IMG/VR virus record: IMGVR_UViG_3300017767_000016
Span: 1-52,610 of that record
Reading direction: 5' to 3' (one strand)
Source of the DNA: a virus
DNA length: 52,610 nt
Of the stretch, positions 45,059 to 52,398 are shown in pieces (position 1 is the stretch's first letter; each line of letters opens with the position of its first letter). The position numbers and the translations under genes are program-made. The notes under the pieces are model-generated. The model did no database searches, had not been told where the DNA came from, and worked only from the letters and a program-made list of their open reading frames with translations.

Positions 45059-46616
45059 CTAATCGTATATTATTGATTATACAGTCAGCAGATATAATTG
45101 TATTAACAACTGATACCGCATTTTTAAGAGCAGTTTTTGTAACAAACGCCGGATCAATAATTCCAGCTCTAATCATATTAGTCGGCTTGCCTGTTACAAC
45201 ATCACGTCCCCAGCCTTTGCGTTCCATGCTTAAATTATCGCTAAGTCCTGCATTATTAAGAATAGTTCTGTATGGCGATAGTATAGCGCCTAATAGGACC
45301 TCTTCTCCTTTACTTTTTGGATTTATTTTTTGAGCTGCGTTCATAAGTGCGACACCACCACCTGGCACTATACCCTCTTTAAGCGCGGCTTTTACGGCAA
45401 ATAAAGCATCTTCAACCCTATCTCTTTTTTCTTTAAGCTCAATTTTAGAATCAGCCCCAACTTTTATAACGCCGACAGCACCGTTTAGCATTGCTAGTCT
45501 TTGCTGTAATCGTTTCTTAAAATATGGATTAGTTTCGTTTTTAATTTTTTGTTCAACTTGCAAAACTCTTTCTTTTAAATCTTCACCTAGCTCTAGAGTT
45601 TGCAAAACTGTTGTTTTTTCATCAGTTATAGCTTTTGTAACTTCGCCTAATACTGATGGCTCTATAAGATCTAAATCATCACCTAGTTCTTCATTTATAA
45701 CAGTTGCACCTGTTAAAAACGCTAAATCTTCGATTGTGTCTTGTTTTGACGGCCCAAAGCCAGGAGGGTCAATAACATTAACTTTTATATTACCTTTTAC
45801 TTTATTAGCTAAAAGAGCTGCCATTGGCTGCTGCTCAATTGAAGAAACAATTAATAAGGACCTATTCTGTTTTATAACATGCTCTAGCACCCCCTGTATT
45901 TTTCTAATATTAGGTATAGGAGAAGATACAATAAGAACATACGGGTTATCTAAAACAGCTCTGTTTTTGTCTTTATCTGTAATAAGATGCGGAGATTTTA
46001 ATCCTGACTCTAACTGTACGCCTTCTACGAATTCAACATAAGTTTCGCCGGTATCGGATTCCTCCATTAATACAATTCCGTCTTTGCCGACTTTTTCAAA
46101 TGCATCACCTATTTTTTCACCAAGTTCTGTATCATTGTTACAACTAATGGTTGCTATTTGTTTTAACATAGAGTCTTTTACAGGTACAGCTATTTTATCA
46201 ATATATTTAGCTACATTTGTCGCAGCTTTTTCCACGCCTGCTTTTAAAGAGCGAACATCTGTTTCGCCTTTATCTAATTCTTTACTGGCATTACTGAGTA
46301 GCCAGTGAGCGAGTACGGTAGCCGTTGTGGTACCGTCACCCGCTTCTCTGACCGTGTTTTTAGCTGCCTCTTTTATAAGTGTCGCTCCGATGTTTTCAAC
46401 TGGGTCTCTTAAGACTACGGATTCCGCAACCGTTACACCATCTTTTGTTATGACCGGTTTTCCTAACGCATCTTCATATATAACGCACTTACCTGAGGCA
46501 CCTAAAGTAGAGCTCACAGCTTTTGCAAGCTTCTCTACACCTGCCATTACTTTATCTTTACCTTCACTCCCGAATGATAAAGATTTTACTATCTCGCTTG
46601 GGTTATTATATTCCAT
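45045..46616 (-). CDS. groEL: chaperonin GroEL
   Basis: The 523-residue protein is a full group I chaperonin: equatorial, intermediate and apical domains in the usual order. ATP-site residues are present: Asp59 (TKDGVT), GDGTTTA at 93-99 with Asp94, and Asp403 (VEDAL), followed by PGGGVAL. The C-terminus stops at IRLDESN and lacks the GGM repeats that line the cavity in E. coli (548 residues). The phage ring may thus have a different chamber and client range. Phage chaperonins are known from some giant phages and from virioplankton. Likely clients are the long fibres and capsid, an inference. Confidence 0.95.
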   Translation of the reverse strand: MEYNNPSEIVKSLSFGSEGKDKVMAGVEKLAKAVSSTLGASGKCVIYEDALGKPVITKDGVTVAESVVLRDPVENIGATLIKEAAKNTVREAGDGTTTATVLAHWLLSNASKELDKGETDVRSLKAGVEKAATNVAKYIDKIAVPVKDSMLKQIATISCNNDTELGEKIGDAFEKVGKDGIVLMEESDTGETYVEFVEGVQLESGLKSPHLITDKDKNRAVLDNPYVLIVSSPIPNIRKIQGVLEHVIKQNRSLLIVSSIEQQPMAALLANKVKGNIKVNVIDPPGFGPSKQDTIEDLAFLTGATVINEELGDDLDLIEPSVLGEVTKAITDEKTTVLQTLELGEDLKERVLQVEQKIKNETNPYFKKRLQQRLAMLNGAVGVIKVGADSKIELKEKRDRVEDALFAVKAALKEGIVPGGGVALMNAAQKINPKSKGEEVLLGAILSPYRTILNNAGLSDNLSMERKGWGRDVVTGKPTNMIRAGIIDPAFVTKTALKNAVSVVNTIISADCIINNIRLDESN

Positions 46617-46640
46617 TTAATTAAATTTTTTATAGAGATA

Positions 46641-46934
46641 TTATTCAAATGTTTTAACCACTACTGGACCTTTAGCAAAGTCAAGCCGTTTGTTATAGTG
46701 TTCTAATGAAGCATCAATTGCTGCTTCTGCACCTTCAACGGTTTCTCTTCGCGTTACGTCAACCCAGTTATTATCTTTATTTGGATCGAGGTACTCGGTT
46801 TGGTAATAACCATTTGGTAATTGGACAATTCGCCAGTTTTTCTTATCGGTTAAATGTGTAAGAAACTGGACTTCTTCTTCGGTTATTTTTGGAGATGATG
46901 TTCCCCAAGAATAGGTTCTATAATATAGTGTCAT
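46641..46934 (-). CDS. hypothetical protein, 97 aa
   Basis: The first gene of the chaperonin cluster in transcription order. The 97 residues include TLYYRTYSWGTSS, a charged middle (KNWRIVQLPNGYYQTEY) and a helical end (EGAEAAIDASLEHYNKRLDF). No family is recognised. A 60-base gap with two palindromes separates it from the 485-aa gene, so it may begin a transcription unit. Confidence 0.55.
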   Translation of the reverse strand: MTLYYRTYSWGTSSPKITEEEVQFLTHLTDKKNWRIVQLPNGYYQTEYLDPNKDNNWVDVTRRETVEGAEAAIDASLEHYNKRLDFAKGPVVVKTFE

Positions 46935-46969
46935 AGGTTTTGGTTTTAAATTAATTATTGGTTTGCCCT

Positions 46970-47005
46970 ACCCGGACCGGGTGTATTTTATATATTACGT
47001 AATAT
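46970..47005. promoter_or_regulatory. paired palindromes before the chaperonin cluster
   Basis: Two perfect dyads lie here: ACCCGGACCGGGT at 46970-46982 (6-bp arms, single central base) and ATATTACGTAATAT at 46992-47005, which overlaps the 485-aa stop codon. They lie upstream of the 97-aa gene and groEL on the minus strand. They do not match CIRCE. They could be operators or, for the first, a weak hairpin terminator without a T run. Confidence 0.4.
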
Positions 47006-48452
47006 TAACTATTTTAGGTATTGATGTTAAAAATCGGTGGTGTTGTGGCCACCATCCGTACCCATATCGGGTTAAAAGAGACGTATACGTATGATTTTGA
47101 TGCAGACTAAGGGTGTCTAGTATAGGGGTGGTGCCTTCTAGCACTATAGGGTAATAGGGGTATAAAATAGTAGATGTAAATTGGCCGTTAGAGCTTAAAT
47201 ACCCTGCCTCCAATCTTGAAACACTAGACTGACCCTCATTAATTCCCTGATCAAACTTAATTTGGCCTCGTAGCTCTCCCGCTTTAGCAAGATCGCTGTG
47301 TGTTAAAGATCCATAAGCACTTTCACTTATCCCACTTATTAAGGTCATATACTCATCATTTCCATCAGTAGATTCAAATATAGCTTTTGTACCTTCATAA
47401 TCTGCATATGCTTTCCTACTATATCCTGCCCCTTGGTCTAAAACAGGATTAGCAAAAGGGCCTACAAGCCTAAATGTTTGACCATAATCATTAGAAGCAT
47501 AATATCTTCTAGTGGTTATTGCATAGTAGTCAAAAAGAAATACTCTTTTACCATTTCCTGAAACCGCAACGCTGGTCAGTAGTGAACGAGTGCTATATTG
47601 GCTATCTGATAAACCTGAAGATATTGTTATGTAATTAAAGGTTTTTCCAAAATCAGAGCTTCTATAAACATGTAAGCTGCGGAATTTTATTATGTATATG
47701 TATTTACCTCCCGCTGATATTGATATTCCAAAACCATATTTATCATTATCAGGTATTCCTACTGATGAAATTGGTCTAGTACTATTTTGCATAAAAAAAT
47801 AAAATAAATCTGCAACTTTTTCCCAAGTAACACCATAATCTCTAGATATTGCAATGCCATAATAGCTAGAGTCAGAAGCCGTGCGAGGTCTATCTTTATA
47901 AGGTACACATATAACTTTTCCGTTTCTAGACGCTGTCATGAGAGTGGGGTAAGTATCAAAATTTGAATTATAAATAGCCGGATCTGTGATTTCAATCCAA
48001 TTTTGTCCAAAATCCTCTGTCCTCACTATAGATTGAACCCCTTGCTGGTTTCTTCCCCATGCATACATATATTTATAGTCATCACTAACTTGACATATCC
48101 TATATTTGTCTGTTGTTTCGGCAGCAGGCAATGAATCTGGTAAAGCGCCAAAAGGATGGGCTGGGTTTACCATTTCAAAACCCACTGCTATTCCGTCAGG
48201 CGGAAATAGTTCAGGGGCTATTTTTTTAATTTTAAGCAATCCAAATCCGTTAGTACTACCAATAGGACTGCGAGTTGAAACATTTGAAATAAAATAAGGT
48301 TCAGCACCTGGAGACGCCTGTGGAGGTATATACGAGTCGTCCTCGGGTGGCCACACCCAATTTTCTCCCTTATATATTCTTTTTACATTAGTGTCTCCAA
48401 CTTTTATATTACCAACATCGGGCACGGTGTCTAATACTTTAAAGTTTCCCAT
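46995..48452 (-). CDS. adhesin with Asp-box (BNR-like) beta-propeller, 485 aa
   Basis: The anchor-like start (MGNFKVLDTVPDVGNIKVGD then TNVKRIYKGENWVWPP) is common in phage tail proteins. At least four Asp-box motifs follow in a propeller rhythm: EDFGQNW, RDYGVTW, SDFGKTF and NDYGQTF. Asp boxes form turns in sialidases and carbohydrate-binding propellers. No catalytic Tyr/Glu/Arg set of sialidases is evident, so glycan binding is more likely than cleavage. It shares one base with the 805-aa fibre gene. Confidence 0.7.
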   Translation of the reverse strand: MGNFKVLDTVPDVGNIKVGDTNVKRIYKGENWVWPPEDDSYIPPQASPGAEPYFISNVSTRSPIGSTNGFGLLKIKKIAPELFPPDGIAVGFEMVNPAHPFGALPDSLPAAETTDKYRICQVSDDYKYMYAWGRNQQGVQSIVRTEDFGQNWIEITDPAIYNSNFDTYPTLMTASRNGKVICVPYKDRPRTASDSSYYGIAISRDYGVTWEKVADLFYFFMQNSTRPISSVGIPDNDKYGFGISISAGGKYIYIIKFRSLHVYRSSDFGKTFNYITISSGLSDSQYSTRSLLTSVAVSGNGKRVFLFDYYAITTRRYYASNDYGQTFRLVGPFANPVLDQGAGYSRKAYADYEGTKAIFESTDGNDEYMTLISGISESAYGSLTHSDLAKAGELRGQIKFDQGINEGQSSVSRLEAGYLSSNGQFTSTILYPYYPIVLEGTTPILDTLSLHQNHTYTSLLTRYGYGWWPQHHRFLTSIPKIVNIT

Positions 48453-50869
48453 TATATAATTACGTACATTTTGTCAGACTCAGGGGTAATATTGTTATAT
48501 TGCGTTTGTGATAATGTTACAATTTCTGATACAGCCGTGTTATTTGTTTCAGCGGAACCAAATACAATATTGCCTGGTACGTTTTGTATAAACGTAGGGC
48601 TTAATGGATCTGTCTCATCAAAGTTTGCTTGAGCATTAATATCTGCTTCTACCCAAGGAACATTAACAACCAGTTGATCGGTATTATTAACTTGAACCGC
48701 GTATGTTCTATTTGTATTGTTCGAAACGGCATTCGCAGCTACAGTCTGTTCTGTACTGCTTCCTAGTTTAATAAGGCCTAATGTATTTACAGTCGCTGTA
48801 GAATAACTTGATGTTGCTGCAGACACAACTCCATTTGAGTCTATGCTTAAGTTATTACCTATTTTTATACCACCTAAAACCGCATCGGATGCAGTTGGTA
48901 AAACGTAATCTGGGGTACTATCTTCTATATTTGTCCAATTTGTTCCGTCCCATGTAAGCACATCCCCGTATTGCACATTAGTTACAGATACGTCACTTAT
49001 TGTATTAACTTGTATATCTTCCACAGTTTGTGTTGTAGCATAACCTGACAAATCCGCCGGCTGGAATGTGAATGTACCATTGGTATTATTATAAGATAGA
49101 GCGCCACCGCTAGACGCGTCCCCTGTTGAAACACTCAAATCTGCTAAAGTTATACCGCTACCACCTGACCCACCCACATTATCGGTGCCGGGGTACCAGT
49201 GCCCATTTGCATTACTCCACTTTAGCACTTGCCCGTCTGACGGTGTTGCAGTACTAACATCCGATAGATCGCTTAAATTATCAGGAATATTAGAAGATAG
49301 TGCATAGTTTGAAAGATCAGGAGGCGTATATGTAAATGTACCCGCATCATCATAAGTCAGACTTGTGTTTCCTGCGTCAGCAGTTACTGCGGAAAATTGT
49401 GTAAAGTCAACTCCGCCACCGCTTACGCTTGTATTATTGTCGGTTCCAATAACCCAACTTGTGCCATTATATTTTAACACGCTGCCTGAAGCTGCATTTG
49501 TGGTGTCAACGTCTGTTAAATCGTTTATCGACACCGACGTTAAGAAAGATGATAGGTTTGGGGGTGTATATGTAAATACACCGTTAGTATCATCATATAT
49601 AAGACTAGCAGCGCCAGAAGTAAGAGTATTTACTGAAAAGCTGCCAAGCGATGCCGCAGAGCCTGTATCATCCGCAGAAAGTGCCCAGCTATTACCATCC
49701 CACTTAATTATTTGGTTAAGTGAGGGAGTTCCATCGTCTACATCTGATAGATCCTGTAAAGCTGTTGGTATAGCTGAAGTGGTTGCATACCCAGACAGAT
49801 CTGGCGGAGTGAAAGTGAAAACACCGGTTGTATTATTATAGGATAAGCTTGCTGTGCCCGTAGCTCCTACTGATACGCTTAAATCTGTTAGCGTAATACC
49901 TGAGTCGGGTGTAGCTGTTAAATCCGTGCTTGGCTCCCATTCTGTACCACTCCATTTTAACACTTGACCTGTGGTTGGGGCTGTTGCTGAAACGTTGGAT
50001 AGACCAGTTGTTGATAGTGTCGCCCAAATCCCGTCTTTTCTTAAAAACGCGTCTCCGTGTGTTGCATTACCGGCTAGTACTAAACCTGCGGCGTAGGAAT
50101 TACCAACTCCCATTATGGAATAGTTAGTATCGTTATCTACACCAAGTTCCCATTTGCTAGTTCCATTATTATATTTTAATACCGCGTTAGCGGTCGGATT
50201 TGAAAAATTGACATCCGTAAGGCTATTTAAGTTAAGGGCACCGACTTCTGCGGATGTTGCTAGACCTGATAAGTCGGCCGGTTTAAATGTAAATGCCCCA
50301 CTTGCACTAGCATAAGACAAAGAGCCGCCACTTAAAGCAGCGTCTGTAGTAACTGATAGGTCAGTTAGTTCTATACCGCCTCCAGATCCTGCTCCTTGTA
50401 GATCTGCACTAGCTTGCCATTGGTTATTAGAAGCACTCCATTTTAAAACATGCCCATCGGTTGGGGAATCTACCGATACATTACCTAAGTCCCCAAGATC
50501 CATTATAGCCCAGCTACCGTCTTTACGCAAGTATGTTTGGTTATGTGTAGCAGATCCCGCAAGCACAAGCCCGGCTACATAGCTATTGCCACTACCCATA
50601 ACATCGTATGTAGTGTTTGTGTCAGTTGCAGATAGCACTCCGGATTCGGTAATACTTAAGTTAGCACCTACTATAATACCACCTAACTTGCTTGTAGTAG
50701 CAATAGGTAACGTATACTGGTCATTAATAAACTCAGCTAGGCCTCCTAGTTTGAAGTTAGCTGTTTGGTATATTTCATTTCCCTGGGTGCCGGAAACATA
50801 ATCCGAACCAATTACAATATCTCGGTTATTAAAACCGGACTCTTTTAAATACGTACTTATCCTAGCCAT
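48452..50869 (-). CDS. long repeat-based tail fibre, 805 aa
   Basis: The anchor start MARISTYLKESGFNNRDIVI is shared with the 224-aa protein. The shaft has about five imperfect modules of roughly 80 residues, each with GITLxDLSV, SLSYNNTxGxFTF, TPPDLSGYATT, LSDV and VLKWxGxxW. Two further modules carry NSYVAGLVLAG with FLRKDGSW-type ends. It ends in a compact domain (NITPESDKMYVII). Modular repeats of this sort build long trimeric rods. It is the second gene of the late block. Confidence 0.78.
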   Translation of the reverse strand: MARISTYLKESGFNNRDIVIGSDYVSGTQGNEIYQTANFKLGGLAEFINDQYTLPIATTSKLGGIIVGANLSITESGVLSATDTNTTYDVMGSGNSYVAGLVLAGSATHNQTYLRKDGSWAIMDLGDLGNVSVDSPTDGHVLKWSASNNQWQASADLQGAGSGGGIELTDLSVTTDAALSGGSLSYASASGAFTFKPADLSGLATSAEVGALNLNSLTDVNFSNPTANAVLKYNNGTSKWELGVDNDTNYSIMGVGNSYAAGLVLAGNATHGDAFLRKDGIWATLSTTGLSNVSATAPTTGQVLKWSGTEWEPSTDLTATPDSGITLTDLSVSVGATGTASLSYNNTTGVFTFTPPDLSGYATTSAIPTALQDLSDVDDGTPSLNQIIKWDGNSWALSADDTGSAASLGSFSVNTLTSGAASLIYDDTNGVFTYTPPNLSSFLTSVSINDLTDVDTTNAASGSVLKYNGTSWVIGTDNNTSVSGGGVDFTQFSAVTADAGNTSLTYDDAGTFTYTPPDLSNYALSSNIPDNLSDLSDVSTATPSDGQVLKWSNANGHWYPGTDNVGGSGGSGITLADLSVSTGDASSGGALSYNNTNGTFTFQPADLSGYATTQTVEDIQVNTISDVSVTNVQYGDVLTWDGTNWTNIEDSTPDYVLPTASDAVLGGIKIGNNLSIDSNGVVSAATSSYSTATVNTLGLIKLGSSTEQTVAANAVSNNTNRTYAVQVNNTDQLVVNVPWVEADINAQANFDETDPLSPTFIQNVPGNIVFGSAETNNTAVSEIVTLSQTQYNNITPESDKMYVII

Positions 50870-51102
50870 TATTCTTTCTTTGTTCCTTTGCCATGACCTG
50901 AACGGTTTTTCTTAACTGAAACAAACCTTTTTGTCTTATGGTCATAGTCTTTGCCTTTAATGTTTTTGCCAGCCTTTATAGCAGCTCTTCTGCGACGCTG
51001 GTTTTCTGCACGCATAGCTTTCCTTCTAGCACCATTTGCGGTAGCCAAATCTCGCTTCTTCTTTGCAGCAGCGGCTGTACGTGATAGTTTCTGTTTACCC
51101 AT
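50869..51102 (-). CDS. small basic protein KQKLSRTAAAAKKK, 77 aa
   Basis: The first gene of the minus-strand block. The 77 residues are about 40% Lys and Arg: MGKQKLSRTAAAAKKKRDLA, then RAENQRRRRAAIKAGKNIKG, KDYDHKTKRFVSVKKNRSGH. I recognise this as a recurrent family in marine phage genomes, of unknown function. A nucleic-acid-binding or packaged protein is likely from charge. Its stop shares one base with the ATG of the 805-aa fibre gene. Confidence 0.78.
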   Translation of the reverse strand: MGKQKLSRTAAAAKKKRDLATANGARRKAMRAENQRRRRAAIKAGKNIKGKDYDHKTKRFVSVKKNRSGHGKGTKKE

Positions 51103-51161
51103 ATCTATTATATCACTGATGTTTAGTGTTTTTTACTTTGTAAGATATATAGGGGTAACGG

Positions 51162-51195
51162 GTTATATATACATTTTTTTTATAACGTATGCAAA
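51162..51195 (-). promoter_or_regulatory. possible late promoter for the minus-strand block
   Basis: On the minus strand a TTTG (51195-51192) lies 20 bases before TATATATAAC (51171-51162), which partly fits the Bacteroidetes TTTG / TAnnTTTG pair. A start near 51155 would give a leader of about 50 bases before the 77-aa gene. Confidence 0.3.
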
Positions 51196-51340
51196 ACTAA
51201 AGCTAATTCTTTTTAACCAGCCCCCGTGCCGTTTTACGGTTACTGCCTGGGGTTCTCTGGATCCGAACAGCCGGGTCAACAAGAGTCGGACTCGGAACTC
51301 GACCGGATAATTCAGCTTTTTGTACAGCTGCAGCGCAGCG

Positions 51341-51361
51341 TGCATAGCAACGCGTATAGCA
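51341..51361 (+). repeat. TATAGCA-type direct repeat, copy 1
   Basis: Two heptamers, CATAGCA and TATAGCA, are separated by ACGCG. The element lies 14 bases before the matching TTTACAG block that leads into the first promoter module. It is the same 21-base element as at 51571 and 52158 with one changed base. Confidence 0.8.
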
Positions 51362-51369
51362 TTTACAGT

Positions 51370-51401
51370 CTAGTCACGATCCCGTACCGATAATATATTT
51401 G
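51370..51401 (+). promoter_or_regulatory. promoter-like module, copy 1
   Basis: CTAGTCACGA, nine bases, then GATAATATATTTG. The last eight bases, TATATTTG, fit the Bacteroidetes -7 consensus TAnnTTTG exactly. A start would fall close to 51408, a dozen bases before ATG 51420. Confidence 0.72.
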
Positions 51402-51419
51402 AATATTAAATTACCAGTT

Positions 51420-51548
51420 ATGAAACGTAAATTCAATCACAAACAAATAATCGTCGGAGTAATCGTAACCACGTACCTGACTATGTTAATCGGTGGTATC
51501 ATCACCGTATTGTCCAACCTTGATTCCGCATCGTACGGTATCTACTAA
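51420..51548 (+). CDS. early small membrane protein, 42 aa
   Basis: ATG 51420 to TAA 51546-51548. A basic start (MKRKFNHKQ) is followed by one hydrophobic span (IIVGVIVTTYLTMLIGGIIT) and a short tail. It lies directly behind promoter module 1. A single-span micro-protein expressed early may act on the host membrane or block superinfection, but this is inference from position. Confidence 0.6.
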   Translation: MKRKFNHKQIIVGVIVTTYLTMLIGGIITVLSNLDSASYGIY

Positions 51549-51570
51549 ACCTAAGGGCACCGCCCTGCGG

Positions 51571-51591
51571 TGTATAGCACCGCGTATAGCA
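51571..51591 (+). repeat. TATAGCA-type direct repeat, copy 2
   Basis: Two TATAGCA heptamers separated by CCGCG. A 6-bp hairpin (CACCGC-CCT-GCGGTG, 51559-51573) overlaps its left edge. The following ATTTTTACAG also matches copy 1. Confidence 0.8.
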
Positions 51592-51601
51592 TTTTTACAG
51601 A

Positions 51602-51633
51602 CTAACCACGATACTACTTCGATAATATATATG
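51602..51633 (+). promoter_or_regulatory. promoter-like module, copy 2
   Basis: CTAACCACGA, nine bases, then GATAATATATATG, 37 bases before ATG 51671. The leader after it is almost pure A/T. Confidence 0.7.
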
Positions 51634-51670
51634 AAACGAATTTAAAAGTATAACTATTAAAATTAAAATT

Positions 51671-51811
51671 ATGAGTATAAATGACAAATTAAAACAACTG
51701 TACAATCGCTACGACTTCTTAATTGATAACGATAGATGGGTACAAGCTAAGACAATTCAAAATGAAATAAGAGAATTAGAATTGTTACGTGAAGAAAGTT
51801 ACACAAACTAA
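51671..51811 (+). CDS. early small helical protein, 46 aa
   Basis: ATG 51671 to TAA 51809-51811. Charged helical protein (MSINDKLKQLYNRYDFLI ... NEIRELELLREE) with an A/T-rich leader directly behind promoter module 2. It could be a coiled-coil host-takeover factor. No family is recognised. Confidence 0.62.
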   Translation: MSINDKLKQLYNRYDFLIDNDRWVQAKTIQNEIRELELLREESYTN

Positions 51812-51839
51812 ACACGAAGTAAAGTAGATAATATAAATG
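51808..51839 (+). promoter_or_regulatory. promoter-like module, copy 3
   Basis: CTAAACACGA, nine bases, then GATAATATAAATG. It overlaps the stop codon of the 46-aa gene and precedes ATG 51863 by 23 bases. Confidence 0.7.
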
Positions 51840-51862
51840 TAAACAAATTAAAATAAATAATT

Positions 51863-52114
51863 ATGAGTAAATTAAATAACACATTAGTAAGTAAAAGATT
51901 TATCATTCGAAAGTCTTTAATCGGTAAAAACATCAATGTCTCATTCACAGACTACGATGGTAAAGTACACAAGTATTCACATGACAAAGTATATGAGTTA
52001 TGTAAAGAAAGATTCGACAACATGAAATGTTTCCAAAAATACAAGTACTACTCTCAAACATTCGCACTGCCGAAGTTTGTACGCGAGTTAGGTGATGAGG
52101 TTCTAGTCAAATAG
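51863..52114 (+). CDS. early small protein, 83 aa
   Basis: The 83 residues include a beta start (NTLVSKRFIIRKSLIGKNIN), VSFTDYDGKVHKYSHDKVYE and a basic helical part (KERFDNMKCFQKYKYYSQ). An A/T-rich leader follows promoter module 3. The function is not recognised. The codon pattern and leader match the other early genes, so it is probably real and expressed early. Confidence 0.7.
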   Translation: MSKLNNTLVSKRFIIRKSLIGKNINVSFTDYDGKVHKYSHDKVYELCKERFDNMKCFQKYKYYSQTFALPKFVRELGDEVLVK

Positions 52115-52115
52115 A

Positions 52116-52192
52116 ACTTCACCCCTAGCGGGGGCTACCGCCCTCGTGTACAGCATATGTATAGCAACGCGTATAGCACAGTGCGGTGAAGT
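52116..52192 (+). repeat. inverted repeat flanking TATAGCA copy 3
   Basis: ACTTCACC at 52116-52123 and its exact complement GGTGAAGT at 52185-52192 enclose a G/C-rich hairpin (CCCC-TAGC-GGGG) and repeat copy 3. The left arm lies just after the 83-aa stop codon, so a large stem could form at the mRNA end. Confidence 0.6.
52158..52178 (+). repeat. TATAGCA-type direct repeat, copy 3
   Basis: Two TATAGCA heptamers separated by ACGCG. A third related heptamer (TACAGCA, 52149-52155) lies 11 bases before the first, so heptamers recur about once per helical turn. Confidence 0.8.
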
Positions 52193-52398
52193 AATAAAAA
52201 GTAGCACCTTCCCAAAAAAAAAGTAAAGAACAGATCAGTGATGAAGAGATTAGTAACGAAAAGTGCGACACTAGCCTGTTATTAATAATACTTAACTAGC
52301 TAATGTCACATTTCTTGGTAACTCATGCACAGAGAGGTGATGTTATACCTACAACACTTTTTTATACTACAAACACTTTACCTACTTTTATTTACAAA
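52193..52398 (+). other. intergenic region before the last early gene
   Basis: No convincing gene is seen between the inverted repeat and the fourth promoter module. Frames of 14 codons (starting ATG 52231) and 37 codons (52303-52416) exist; the second runs into the promoter module and is doubtful. A run of nine A lies near 52216. Confidence 0.4.

Larger units (their letters stand above)
51103..51419. other. divergent intergenic control region
   Basis: No gene is supported in these 317 bases. The left part is very A/T-rich. A G/C-rich island at about 51215-51345 holds several short dyads (CCGT-TTT-ACGG at 51229-51239, CCGGGTC with GACCGG at 51271-51306) and could be a structured RNA or a regulatory platform. 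The right end holds one copy of the TATAGCA repeat and the first promoter-like module. Confidence 0.5.

Noticed and set aside
45049-46620. Several plus-strand frames opposite groEL
   Set aside because: They are antisense shadows of a strongly conserved gene and have no promoter or leader.
51100-51128. Degenerate copy of the early module on the minus strand (CACTA-N9-GATATAATAG)
   Set aside because: Spacing fits, but the motif ends inside the start codon of the 77-aa gene, so it would give no leader; the upstream TTTG/TATATATA pair is a better promoter candidate.
51163-51345. Minus-strand frame of 60 codons in the control region
   Set aside because: It runs through the G/C-rich dyads, opposes the early promoters and has no leader like other genes here. 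A noncoding role for this stretch is more likely.
51200-51345. Possible tRNA gene (T-arm-like GTTC blocks on the minus strand)
   Set aside because: I could not form a 7-bp acceptor, a proper 5-bp T stem with TTCRA loop, and an anticodon arm together on either strand.
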